Shown piece by piece: positions 54,004 to 63,409 of a stretch of DNA of 64,000 nt (position 1 is the stretch's first letter; each line of letters begins with the position of its first letter). A program made the translations under genes and the position numbers. Under the pieces are notes generated by a model. That model did no database searches. It worked only from the letters and a program-made list of their open reading frames with translations, and was not told where the DNA came from. This stretch comes from Candidatus Binataceae bacterium (GTDB taxonomy: Bacteria; Desulfobacterota; Binatia; Binatales; Binataceae): NCBI GenBank assembly GCA_035508495.1, contig DATJMX010000001.1, positions 1 to 64,000 on the forward strand. Reading direction: 5' to 3'.

Positions 54004-57000
54004 ATGGATCTCGAGCTACGCCGCGCAATTCTCGAACAGGCCGCCCCCTTTGCCCTGCTGACCAGGGACGAGCAGGAGCATCTGGCGGCCCAGATGACGG
54101 AATGCTTTCTGAGCGCGGGCGAGACTCTCTTCGAGCGCGGCGATGCGGGCGATGCCTTCTACGTCGTCGCGTCGGGGCGCGCGCGCGTGATCGGGCGCGA
54201 TCCGGCAGGGCGCGAAATTTCACTATCTGTCATGAAGCGGGGCGACCATTTCGGCGAGATCGCGCTCATCGAGAACGTGCCGCGCACCGCGACCGTCAGG
54301 GCCGCCGAGGATCTCGTGCTGCTGCGGCTGAGCCGCGAGGATTTCCTGAGCTTCGTCAGCGCGCATCCTCACGTTCGCGTCGCGCTCGAGCGCTTCCTGC
54401 GCGATTTCAGCACGCGCGATTTTCTCCGCCAGTTCACCGCGATGGCGGCGGTGCCCGCCGAGCTGCTGCGCCAGGTGCTCGAGCAGCTTGACGAGCGAAC
54501 GGTCGAGGCGGGCGCGGTGGTAGTTCACGAAGGCGAGATTCCCGACCGCTTCTATATCGTGCGCGAGGGGATGCTCGAAGTTGCAACGCGCGACAACGGC
54601 AACGAGCACATTATCCGCGCCATCGGTCCTGGCGAATTCTTCGGCGAGATTGCTTTCGCGCACAACTCCCTGCGCACGGCGACCGTGGTCGCGCGCACGA
54701 AAACGAATCTGTACACGCTCTCGCGCGAGGCCTTCGCGAAGATCACCGCCGGCGCACCGCAGTTCCGCCGCCATCTCGAGCAGGTCGCCGCGTCGTACAC
54801 CCATCACAACAACCATCGCGGAGCGCCGGAGCACGTTGTCGATTCCAGGCCCGCTCCCGCTCCCGAAGAAGAGGCGGAGTCGCGGCTCAGCAATCCTCAG
54901 CCCGGATGGCGCCGTTTTCTGCGCGCGTATCCGTTCGTCCAGCAGCACGACGAGACCGATTGCGGGGCCGCATGCCTTGCGATGATCTCGAAGTTCTACG
55001 GCGTGCCGGTAGGCGTCGCGCGCCTGCGCGACCTCGCCAACACCGATCAGGACGGCGCGTCGATGTGGTCGCTCGCGCAGGCCGCCGAAACGCTGGGCTT
55101 TCACGCCCGCGGCGTGCAGCTTTCGTTCGAAGCGCTGGCCGAAATCAACACGCCGGCGATCATACTCTGGGAAGGATTTCACTACGTTGTCCTGTATGAG
55201 GCGAAAAACGGCCGCGTCGTGATCGGCGATCCGGGCATCGGCATCCGCAAGGTTGAGGTCGATGAATTCCGCCGCAAGTGGAGCGGGCGCGCGCTCGAGC
55301 TGACGCCGACCGAGCGTCTCAAGGGCACCCCGAAAATCCGCAATTCGTACCGCCGCTTCGTCGAGGTCTTGCGCCCGTATCGAGCGCTCATCGCTGAGAT
55401 CCTTGCCGCGTCGCTGCTGCTCAACGTGTTCGGCCTCGCGGTGCCGCTCTTCACCCAGGTCATCATCGATCGCGTTGTCGGCCTGCGCGCCGCCGATCTG
55501 CTGAACATGCTGCTGGTTGGGATGATCCTGATTGCGTTGTTCCAGGCCGCAACTAACGGCCTGCGCCGCCTTTTGCTGATCCACGTCGCGACACACGCCG
55601 ACGTGAGGTTGCTCGGCAACTTTCTGCGCCACGTGATGAGCCTGCCGATGCGCTTTTTCGATCTGCGCCGCGTTGGCGACGTCATCTCACGCGTCGATGA
55701 GAACGAAAAAATCCGCACCGCGATGGTCGGTACGATTCCGGGCCTCGTCCTCGACGTATCGCTCGCGCTCGGTTACCTCGGCTTTCTCGCCTACTACAAT
55801 CTGAAGCTGACCATCGTCGTCGCGTCGATCCTGCCCATATTCGCGCTGCTCACGATCGCCTTCACGCCGTCGATTCGGCGCAATCGCAAGGAATGGTTCA
55901 CCAAGCACGCCGAGCAGTGGTCGTATCTCATCGAATCGATCACCGGAATCGCGACCGTGAAGACGATGGCGGTCGAAGCGCCGGTGCGCTGGAAGTGGGA
56001 GAGCCTGTTTGTCGATTCTGTTATCTTCGGCCGCCGCGAGGCCAACCTCGAAAATGCTTATTCGACCGGCGCCAACCTGCTGTCCACGCTCGCCTCGGTG
56101 CTGATGCTCTGGTACGGGGCGCGGCAGGTGCTGGCCGATCAGATGACAATCGGTCAGCTCGTGGCCTTCACCGCGCTCGCATCGAATCTGATCCAGCCCG
56201 TCATTCGCCTCAGCGATTCATGGGCCGACCTTCAGGACGTGCGCAATTCCGTCCAACGCCTCAACGATATCTTCGATGCGTCGCCAGAGGAGTCCGACTC
56301 GCGCACGCTGCTTTCGCTGGCCAAGGTCGAAGGCGAGATTCGCTTTGAGAACGTTTCGTTTCGCTACGCGCCGGGCCAGGATCGGCCGACGCTCGCGAAC
56401 CTGAGCTTCGATCTCAAACCGGGCGAGAAGGTCGCCGTGGTCGGGCGCTCGGGCTCGGGAAAAACCACGCTCGCCAAGCTGATACTCGGGCTCTATCCGC
56501 CGTCGGAAGGGCGCGTCTTTATCGACGGCCACGATTTGCGCAATCTCTCGCGGCGCAATCTGCGCCGCCGGATCGGTGTGGTGCCGCAGGATGTCTTTCT
56601 GTTCAGCGGCACGGTGCGCGACAATATCGCGCTCGGCGATCCCGACACCCCTTTCGAGCGCGTCGTGGCGGCGGCGCGAATCGCGGGCGCGCACGAGTTC
56701 ATCAGCGAAATGGCGCTCGGCTACGACACCAAGGTTGGCGAGCGCGGCATGAGCGTGTCGGGCGGCCAGCGCCAGCGTATCGCGCTCGCGCGCGCGCTCC
56801 TGCGCGACCCCGATATCCTGATTCTCGACGAGGCGACCAGCGCGCTCGACGTCGAGTCCGAGCGCGCGATTCAGGCCAACCTCGAAGGCGCATGCCGCGG
56901 CCGCACCACCATCATCATCGCTCACAGATTGTCAACAGTGAAGAATGCTGACCGCATCATGGTGCTCGACCGCGGCGCGATAGTCGAATTCGGCACGCAT

Positions 57001-57063
57001 ACCTCGCTGCTCGAAAAGGGCAGCCTCTACGCGCATCTCGTCGGCCAGCAACTCAGCCTGTAA
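54004..57063 (+). CDS. Double cNMP-binding, C39-peptidase ABC exporter
   Basis: The 1019-residue protein has two cyclic-nucleotide-binding domains: residues 10-125 with FGEIALIENVPRTATV, and 150-262 with FGEIAFAHNSLRTATV. Both keep the phosphate-cassette Glu and Arg. A C39 peptidase follows (Gln314, Cys320 in ETDCGAACLAMIS, His393 in GFHYVVLYE, Asp409), then six membrane helices (about 455-735) and an ATPase (Walker A GRSGSGKTT at 814-822; SVSGGQRQRIALARA; ILDEATSALD). It should cleave double-glycine leaders and export the product. HetC-type cyanobacterial exporters are known relatives with a cNMP domain. Confidence 0.92.
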   Translation: MDLELRRAILEQAAPFALLTRDEQEHLAAQMTECFLSAGETLFERGDAGDAFYVVASGRARVIGRDPAGREISLSVMKRGDHFGEIALIENVPRTATVRAAEDLVLLRLSREDFLSFVSAHPHVRVALERFLRDFSTRDFLRQFTAMAAVPAELLRQVLEQLDERTVEAGAVVVHEGEIPDRFYIVREGMLEVATRDNGNEHIIRAIGPGEFFGEIAFAHNSLRTATVVARTKTNLYTLSREAFAKITAGAPQFRRHLEQVAASYTHHNNHRGAPEHVVDSRPAPAPEEEAESRLSNPQPGWRRFLRAYPFVQQHDETDCGAACLAMISKFYGVPVGVARLRDLANTDQDGASMWSLAQAAETLGFHARGVQLSFEALAEINTPAIILWEGFHYVVLYEAKNGRVVIGDPGIGIRKVEVDEFRRKWSGRALELTPTERLKGTPKIRNSYRRFVEVLRPYRALIAEILAASLLLNVFGLAVPLFTQVIIDRVVGLRAADLLNMLLVGMILIALFQAATNGLRRLLLIHVATHADVRLLGNFLRHVMSLPMRFFDLRRVGDVISRVDENEKIRTAMVGTIPGLVLDVSLALGYLGFLAYYNLKLTIVVASILPIFALLTIAFTPSIRRNRKEWFTKHAEQWSYLIESITGIATVKTMAVEAPVRWKWESLFVDSVIFGRREANLENAYSTGANLLSTLASVLMLWYGARQVLADQMTIGQLVAFTALASNLIQPVIRLSDSWADLQDVRNSVQRLNDIFDASPEESDSRTLLSLAKVEGEIRFENVSFRYAPGQDRPTLANLSFDLKPGEKVAVVGRSGSGKTTLAKLILGLYPPSEGRVFIDGHDLRNLSRRNLRRRIGVVPQDVFLFSGTVRDNIALGDPDTPFERVVAAARIAGAHEFISEMALGYDTKVGERGMSVSGGQRQRIALARALLRDPDILILDEATSALDVESERAIQANLEGACRGRTTIIIAHRLSTVKNADRIMVLDRGAIVEFGTHTSLLEKGSLYAHLVGQQLSL

Positions 57064-57075
57064 TTCTCGATTTGC

Positions 57076-57846
57076 TTAAATGCCGTAGGCCGCCATCAGG
57101 GCGCATCGCAGCTTCGTGAAATGCACCGCCTCGGGACCGTAGAGATCGCGAGCGCGCCTGCGCTGCGCGCGTGACAATCCGTCATCGCCGATGCGCTCGT
57201 TGACGTAGGCGAAGAGGCGCTCGACGTCGGTAGTGTCCAACGAGCCGGGCCGCGCCATCCGTTCGAGATCGTCAGGGTTAAGCGCCAGGCGAGCTGCGTC
57301 GCGCATCGGGAAAGCACCAACGACGACGATCACGTCGGCGGCGAGCTCGGCGGAATCCGCAAGATGGTCTTCGTAACCCGCGTCGATGAGGAAGTGCATT
57401 TGGTCCTGAGTTGATTTGAGCAGATCGCGATTCAGATGATGTCCCATCTCATGCAGCCAGGTGAGCGCGACGATCGCTGGATGATGGGCGGTGTTGAGGT
57501 AAATCAACGGCCGCCGCGCGCCGAGTTCGCGCGCATCGAGGTAAAAGCCGCGCAGCGCGAGTCCCAATTCACCGCGATAGGGCGAGGCTTGAAGCTTGAC
57601 GCCCTGGCGCGCCGCGACCCTGGCAAAGCGCTCGCCGCCAGGAACCTTGTGCCGGACGCGATTGATTCTGGGCCACAGCCTTTGCGCCCTCGCCAGGATC
57701 TTCTCGACCTGCTTGCGGCTCAGGCAGTCCTTGAGCGCCGCGACGTAGTCCGCGTGTATCAGGCGCGAAACCTCGTTGTGCGGCTCATTCCACGCTTTGA
57801 GCCGCGCCGCGGCGTGCTGCGCCGCCTGCGAGTAAATGCGTTCCAT
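57076..57846 (-). CDS. ImmA/IrrE-like zinc metallopeptidase, copy 2
   Basis: The 256-residue protein contains HEMGHH at residues 132-137 and ELAAD at 167-171, in the same spacing as the gene at 14028. The block LALRGFYLDARELGARRPL is shared with that gene, and both end KLRxALMAAY-like. No XRE gene is adjacent here, so its target would be something else. It is convergent with the exporter (13-base gap). Confidence 0.7.
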   Translation of the reverse strand: MERIYSQAAQHAAARLKAWNEPHNEVSRLIHADYVAALKDCLSRKQVEKILARAQRLWPRINRVRHKVPGGERFARVAARQGVKLQASPYRGELGLALRGFYLDARELGARRPLIYLNTAHHPAIVALTWLHEMGHHLNRDLLKSTQDQMHFLIDAGYEDHLADSAELAADVIVVVGAFPMRDAARLALNPDDLERMARPGSLDTTDVERLFAYVNERIGDDGLSRAQRRRARDLYGPEAVHFTKLRCALMAAYGI

Positions 57847-57980
57847 AAGCTGGAGTTTTCCCCTTGTCTATCTGTTAGGCACAAATCATGTCTGGCTGTT
57901 CCGGCCAGGTGTGTAACGATATAGGTCGATAGACGCAGGCGCAAACCTGGTTATTCAAATGCCAGTTCGCGCGCGAACGC

Positions 57981-59759
57981 TCAGGAAACGAGCAGCGATC
58001 CCTTGTGCTTTTCCAGGCTTTCGATGGTCTGGCGGTAGCCCGCCTCGACGATGCGGTCGAAGGCCTTCCAGTCGAGCATCGCGATGTCCGAAATTTGCGG
58101 CTCAATCAGCATTTCCACGTCATTGCGATGCAAGCGCGATTGCTGGTAGCTGCTGATCATCCCGGCCGCCATCAGAACCGTCACGATGTTGGGCGTGCCC
58201 TTGCGGGCGTGGCCGAGCAGTTGCCAGAGCGGGCGGTGATCGATGTCATCGACGCTGGCCTTCAGCTCGTAGTTGCGCGAAACGTCGCAGGCGATGATCG
58301 GTCCGCGGCGCATCTCCATCATAATGTCGATCGGCAGGTTATTCAGCACGCCGCCGTCGACCAGGATGTGGCTGTCCAGGACCACTGGCGGCAGCACGCC
58401 AGGAATCGCAACGCTGGCGCGCGTCGCACGCCAGATAGGTCCGTTGCGATGGATATACAGTTCGCCGGTGGTGAGATTGGTCGAGACGCAAAAGAATGGA
58501 TAGATGCAATCTTCGATCTGGTGATTTTGGAAGTGGTGCCGCAGGAAGCTGGTCGTTTTGCGGCCGCGTACCAGCGCGATCATCGGCAAGGTGTAATCGC
58601 TGACCGGGTTGTCATCGAAGAAGGCTTCCTTCATGTGCCGCCGGAGATCGGGCGGACTCCAGCCGAGCGCCGCGCCTCCGGCGACGATCGAGCCCATGCT
58701 CGCGCCGCCGAATAGATCGATCTCGATTCCCGCCTCGTGCAGCGCGCGAATTACCCCGACGTGACACATGCCGCGCGCGCCGCCACCCGAAAGCACCAGG
58801 CCAATGGCGCGGCCCGAGATCATCCGCGCGATGCGTCTGAAGTCGCGCGCCTCGCTCGCGCGCAGATGATGATGCCGGGCGGATGTGAAGCGCCGAGTAT
58901 GGGCGAGGGTGTGCGACGAATCCGCCGATTTATCGCGATACAGCACGAGTTCAATCGGGGTGCGGCGCGGGTTATTAAGCGCAAGCTCCGCGCTGGGAGG
59001 GATGCCGTTGGCTGCGCGCGATGCGGGTGCGAGCACTACAATCCGGTCGGCCTGGCGCAAACAGAGGCGGGTCCACGCCGAGGCTTCGAAGTCGGCCTCG
59101 TAGAGCACGATATCGTGGTCTTCCTCGAGCCGGTTGAACCATTCGACGGGATTATCCTTGGCGTGGTGCTCGACGACATCAGCCTTGAGGCCGAGATCGG
59201 CGAAGGTCTTGCTCAACTTGCGCGTGAACTCGGCGACCGCCACCTCGCGATCGATCGGCAGGATCGCGATGGTTTTCGGCGCCTCCATCGAGGGCGTCAG
59301 GCGCGGCGGCTGCTGGAGCCGGCGCACCAGCAGATCCGTGATGAAGCGCAGCGCGCGCGGATGCTCGTCGACGAGCTTCGTGAACTCGGGCTTGGCGAGC
59401 CGCGCTAACTCCGTGTCACGCAGCGCCAGCACGGTGGCCGATCGCGGCTGGCCCGACAGCAGCGCCATCTCGCCGACCGTCTCGCCCGCCGTCATCTGCC
59501 GGACCAGGACCTCGCCGCCTTGGTCGTTGGGCAGGAAAGCGCCAAGGCGCCCGGAGAGCACGATATAAAGCGAATCGTCCTGGTCGCCGCGATTAAACAG
59601 AATCTGCCCGCCCGGCAGGCTGAACCAGTCGAACTCGGCCGCAGTCGCTTTGAGCACCTGCCGATCGAGGCTCTCGAGCAGCGGCAGCGCGGCGAGCTTT
59701 TCCAAGAGTGCCGGAGGGATTTCGGTTGAGTCACGTTCGTGTGGATCGGAATAACTCAT
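57981..59759 (-). CDS. Cyclic-nucleotide-binding patatin-like phospholipase
   Basis: The 592-residue protein has one cNMP-binding domain (residues 20-145; VGEMALLSGQPRSATV keeps Glu and Arg), a middle region, and a patatin domain with GGGARG at 325-330, the nucleophile in GASMG (Ser354) and DGG in LVDGGVLNN. This is the NTE-like lysophospholipase family of the inner membrane face. ATG 59759 overlaps the RND stop by four bases (ATGA), so it is translationally coupled to the pump. A longer frame upstream has no protein-like sequence. Confidence 0.88.
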   Translation of the reverse strand: MSYSDPHERDSTEIPPALLEKLAALPLLESLDRQVLKATAAEFDWFSLPGGQILFNRGDQDDSLYIVLSGRLGAFLPNDQGGEVLVRQMTAGETVGEMALLSGQPRSATVLALRDTELARLAKPEFTKLVDEHPRALRFITDLLVRRLQQPPRLTPSMEAPKTIAILPIDREVAVAEFTRKLSKTFADLGLKADVVEHHAKDNPVEWFNRLEEDHDIVLYEADFEASAWTRLCLRQADRIVVLAPASRAANGIPPSAELALNNPRRTPIELVLYRDKSADSSHTLAHTRRFTSARHHHLRASEARDFRRIARMISGRAIGLVLSGGGARGMCHVGVIRALHEAGIEIDLFGGASMGSIVAGGAALGWSPPDLRRHMKEAFFDDNPVSDYTLPMIALVRGRKTTSFLRHHFQNHQIEDCIYPFFCVSTNLTTGELYIHRNGPIWRATRASVAIPGVLPPVVLDSHILVDGGVLNNLPIDIMMEMRRGPIIACDVSRNYELKASVDDIDHRPLWQLLGHARKGTPNIVTVLMAAGMISSYQQSRLHRNDVEMLIEPQISDIAMLDWKAFDRIVEAGYRQTIESLEKHKGSLLVS

Positions 59760-62700
59760 TGATGAGCGCTCGATTGATGCGGACCCCATTTGAGAATTCC
59801 CAGGTCCGCAACGAAGATCGCGTAAAAAGATTTCACCAACACCAGCTCGATCACGGTCGCCAGGGCCAGCCCGCCGATCTGCGCGAAGCACAGCGGCCGC
59901 CACAGCGGGCCGCCATGCAGCGCCAGCGGGAAGAGCGCGAACAACGTCGCGCCCACGGTCACCATCACCGGGCGCAGGCGCTCGATGCCCGCGTCGAGCA
60001 GGCCCTGGATCAGCTCCTCGCCCATCTCCTGCCGCTCCTCGATAAACTCGAACAGCACGATGACGTGACTGACAATCACGCCGACCAGACTCGCGACCCC
60101 GAGGAACGCCATAAAGCCGAACGGCGTGCCCGTCAGCCACAAGGCGATGAATGCGCCCACTGCGCCGTAGGGCACCGCGCTGAAAACCAGCCACGGCTTG
60201 ACCAGGTTGTTGAACTGGATCACCAGCGCGATGAAGATCAGCCCGACCGAGGTCGCGAGCACCACCGCGAGCTCGCCGAAGCCCTGGTCCTGGTTGGCCT
60301 GCTCGCCGCCGATCAGGATGCGGTAGCCGGGCGGCAGGTCGGCGCGCAGCGCCTCGATCTTCGGCATCACCTTGGCCATGATTTCAGACGGCAGCACGCC
60401 CTGCGCCGGGAACGCCATGATCGTCATCGTGCGGAAGTGGTCGCGGCGCACGATACGCTCCTGGCTCATGTGAAACTGCATCGGCACCAGCGAATTGATC
60501 GGCACGCGGCCCTCGCCGGTCAGTGCATAGACGTAGAGATTGCTGACGTCGGAAAGGCGCGCGCGTTCCTCCTGCCGCAGCCGCGCCACGATCGGGATCT
60601 GCTGGTCGCCGTCGATCAGCGATCCGACTGGCCATCCATTGAGCCCCGCGGCCGCTGAGCGCGCGATATCGGCATTGCTGATGCCGGCGAGATTGGCGCG
60701 ATCGGCGTTGATCGGAAGCTGCACCACGGGACTTTCCTGAAGCCAGTCAGTGCGCACGCGCTGCGCGCCCGGAGTTGACTTCATGATGTCGAGGACCTGG
60801 TCCGAGATGTCGCGCAGCGTTTCGATGTCCTGCTCCTCCTGCGCCGGATCGACGTCGGCCTGCGCCAGAACGTGGACTTCGATCGGGTACTGCACCGGAT
60901 TGGTCAGCAACTGGCGCACGTCGAGATACGCGCCCGGCACCGAATTCGACAGTGCCTCCTGCAGCGGGCCGACGAACCTGGGCATGTCTTCCTTGTCGTT
61001 GATCTCAATGATGAGCTGCGCGTAGTTGCTCTGCTGCGCTTCGGAAGCGGCCGAGAACCAGAAGCGCGGACCGCCACCGCCGACGAAGCTGGTCACCGAT
61101 TTCAGGATCGCGCGCGGCTGGCCGTCTTTGCCCGGGTGCTCGCGGCCATATTCCGCAGCGGCGCGCCGCACCACGACCTCGGCCTCGGCGGCCGCCTTGT
61201 TGGTCTCGGAGATCGCCGCGCCGTTGCCCAGCCAGACATCGACATACGAGAGGTACTGAACGTCTTCCGGGAAGAAGGCGCTTTTCAGATGCTTTCCAAT
61301 CGAGAAACCGCCGGCGAGGAAGATGAACGAGCCCAGCACGAACATCTTGCGATGCTCGAGCGCGTAGCGGCCAAGCTTATAGTAGATGCCGGTCGCGCCG
61401 TGCTCGCGCCGATACTCGATCGGCGGCAGCGGCTTGCCCGGCTTCATCAGGTAATAGCCGAGCTGCGGGATGAAGGTCATCGACACGATGCGCGAGGCGA
61501 CCAGCGCACAGGTCATCACGATCGGCAGGCTGTACAGGAACTGCCCCGTGTCGCCGCTGATCATCAGGAAGGGCAGGTAGGCGACGATGTTGGTGATGGT
61601 CGCGAACAGGATCGCGCGTGCGAGCTTGGTTGGTCCGAGCCACGCGGCGATCGACGGCGGCTGGCCCATGCCGAGTTCGTGCTTGATCGCGTCGCCGGCC
61701 ACGACCGGATCGTCAACCAGCAGACCGAGCGCGATGATCAGCGTCGCGATCGACACCTGCTGCAAATCGATGCCGAGCGCGTACATCATGCCGAACGTCA
61801 TCGCGAGCGTGATCGGAATCGAGAGCGCGATCAGTAGCGCCGAGCGCCATTCCCAGAATCCCAGCCACGCCACCAGCACGACCAGTACAATCGCCTCGTA
61901 GAGCGCCGTCATCAGCAGGTCGAGGTTCTCGCTGACCTGGCGCGGTTGATCGGAAGTGCGCGCGACAATCAGATCCTCGGGCAGGCGATCGCGCAGCGTC
62001 GCGAGGCTCCGGTCGACCGCCGCGCCGAACTCGCCGATCTGCTCGCCGGGCCGCATGAAAATCGCCAGCGTGATCGCGCGGCTGCGGTTCCATCGTCCGT
62101 CGGGCGAGCGCCAGGTGTAGAAATTCAAAAGCCGCGGCGGATTCTCATAGCCGGGCAGCACATCGACCAGATCGCGCAGATAGAGCGGCAGGCCCGTGTC
62201 GCTGCGCTTGATCATCAGGTCGCCGATCTCTTCGGGACTCTTGAACTCGCCGGTCGGATGCACGCTCACGTCCGTGCCTTCGGCGTTGATCGTGCCGCCC
62301 GAGCGAGTGATGTTGCGCTCGGCGATTAGCTGCGCAAGGCGCGTCGGAGTCACGCCGTACGACGCGAGCCGCTTCTGCGAGTATGCGAGCTGAATCCATT
62401 CCGGCAGCACGCCGGAGCGCGAAACCTTCTCGACCGTAGGAACAGTTTCGAGGGTGCGCTGAATCAGGTCGGTGAAGCGATCGAGCTCGCGATAGGTGTA
62501 CCTGTCGCCGGCGAACGCCCGCAGCACCTTTTCGGTGTCGGCAGGATCGCGAATCAACACCGGCGCCCACGCATCGGGATGGACCGCGGGAAAAACCGAA
62601 GTACCGATGTAATCGGTGATGAACTTGTTGGCGGTCTTTGGCAGATCGACGCCGGGCATCGCGACCCCGTCGATACCGACGAAGCCGCTGCCATCGAGTG

Positions 62701-63409
62701 CGCGCAGATCACGCACGTAGTTATGCGCGCCGAGATACTGCAACAGACCGTCGCGCACGCGCACCACGTTCTCGGTGCCGAGCGTCAGCGGAAAGAGCGT
62801 GACGAGTGAGACGCGGCCGCTCCGGGCGTCGGGCGAAGCGCTCTCTCGCGCGCTCTCGATCGCTGCCGCGATCGCACGTGCGCGCAACGCCAGCTCGACC
62901 TCGCCCTCCTTGGGACTCGCGACCGTCAGCATCAGCGCCGCGGTGTCGCCGAAATCGCTCTGAAACATGATCGGTCCCGCGCCGTCGGGCAGGTCGTTGA
63001 TCGCGTTGAGCTTCAGGTTGATGTCGTTGAATTGCTTGGCCGAGTCGGCGAGCCGCTCGGAGAGCTGGACGTAAATGATCGCAACGCCGTCAAGCGTAAC
63101 CGAGCGGATGCCGTAGTTGGTGCTCGCGCCCGCAGGATGGATGAACGAGTTCTGCGCGATCTTCGCTTCGATCTTGCGCGTCACCATCTGCTCGATCTTC
63201 TGCGCCTTCACGCCTGGCCAGGGGCAAATCGCTACTGCGGTGCGCACCGGGATGTCCGGGTCCTTGCGCTTGGGCATCCGCATGTAGCCGAGCACGCCCC
63301 ACATCAGGACGCCGATCAGCAACACCCACGACACGGCGCGATTTTCGACGCAGAAGCGCGCGAGATTGTGCGTCGAGCTGACGATTTCGTGGTCGCTGCG
63401 ATGAGCCAT
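59756..63409 (-). CDS. RND-family efflux pump inner-membrane subunit
   Basis: The protein has 1217 residues and the AcrB-like plan of two six-helix halves. The proton-relay pair DD is seen in the helix GLLVDDPVVAGDAI, and the family end motif is FGFMAFLGVASLVGVIV with the adjacent helices. It exceeds the usual 1020-1070 residues by about 150, mainly as extra periplasmic loop sequence. The start TGATG-overlaps the adaptor gene; its stop overlaps the patatin start, so three genes are coupled. Substrate is unknown. Confidence 0.88.
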   Translation of the reverse strand: MAHRSDHEIVSSTHNLARFCVENRAVSWVLLIGVLMWGVLGYMRMPKRKDPDIPVRTAVAICPWPGVKAQKIEQMVTRKIEAKIAQNSFIHPAGASTNYGIRSVTLDGVAIIYVQLSERLADSAKQFNDINLKLNAINDLPDGAGPIMFQSDFGDTAALMLTVASPKEGEVELALRARAIAAAIESARESASPDARSGRVSLVTLFPLTLGTENVVRVRDGLLQYLGAHNYVRDLRALDGSGFVGIDGVAMPGVDLPKTANKFITDYIGTSVFPAVHPDAWAPVLIRDPADTEKVLRAFAGDRYTYRELDRFTDLIQRTLETVPTVEKVSRSGVLPEWIQLAYSQKRLASYGVTPTRLAQLIAERNITRSGGTINAEGTDVSVHPTGEFKSPEEIGDLMIKRSDTGLPLYLRDLVDVLPGYENPPRLLNFYTWRSPDGRWNRSRAITLAIFMRPGEQIGEFGAAVDRSLATLRDRLPEDLIVARTSDQPRQVSENLDLLMTALYEAIVLVVLVAWLGFWEWRSALLIALSIPITLAMTFGMMYALGIDLQQVSIATLIIALGLLVDDPVVAGDAIKHELGMGQPPSIAAWLGPTKLARAILFATITNIVAYLPFLMISGDTGQFLYSLPIVMTCALVASRIVSMTFIPQLGYYLMKPGKPLPPIEYRREHGATGIYYKLGRYALEHRKMFVLGSFIFLAGGFSIGKHLKSAFFPEDVQYLSYVDVWLGNGAAISETNKAAAEAEVVVRRAAAEYGREHPGKDGQPRAILKSVTSFVGGGGPRFWFSAASEAQQSNYAQLIIEINDKEDMPRFVGPLQEALSNSVPGAYLDVRQLLTNPVQYPIEVHVLAQADVDPAQEEQDIETLRDISDQVLDIMKSTPGAQRVRTDWLQESPVVQLPINADRANLAGISNADIARSAAAGLNGWPVGSLIDGDQQIPIVARLRQEERARLSDVSNLYVYALTGEGRVPINSLVPMQFHMSQERIVRRDHFRTMTIMAFPAQGVLPSEIMAKVMPKIEALRADLPPGYRILIGGEQANQDQGFGELAVVLATSVGLIFIALVIQFNNLVKPWLVFSAVPYGAVGAFIALWLTGTPFGFMAFLGVASLVGVIVSHVIVLFEFIEERQEMGEELIQGLLDAGIERLRPVMVTVGATLFALFPLALHGGPLWRPLCFAQIGGLALATVIELVLVKSFYAIFVADLGILKWGPHQSSAHQ

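Noticed and set aside
57981-60194. Longer patatin frame starting at 60194
   Set aside because: The extra 145 residues lie in the RND gene on another frame and are Arg/Gly-rich; ATG 59759 with ATGA overlap fits far better.
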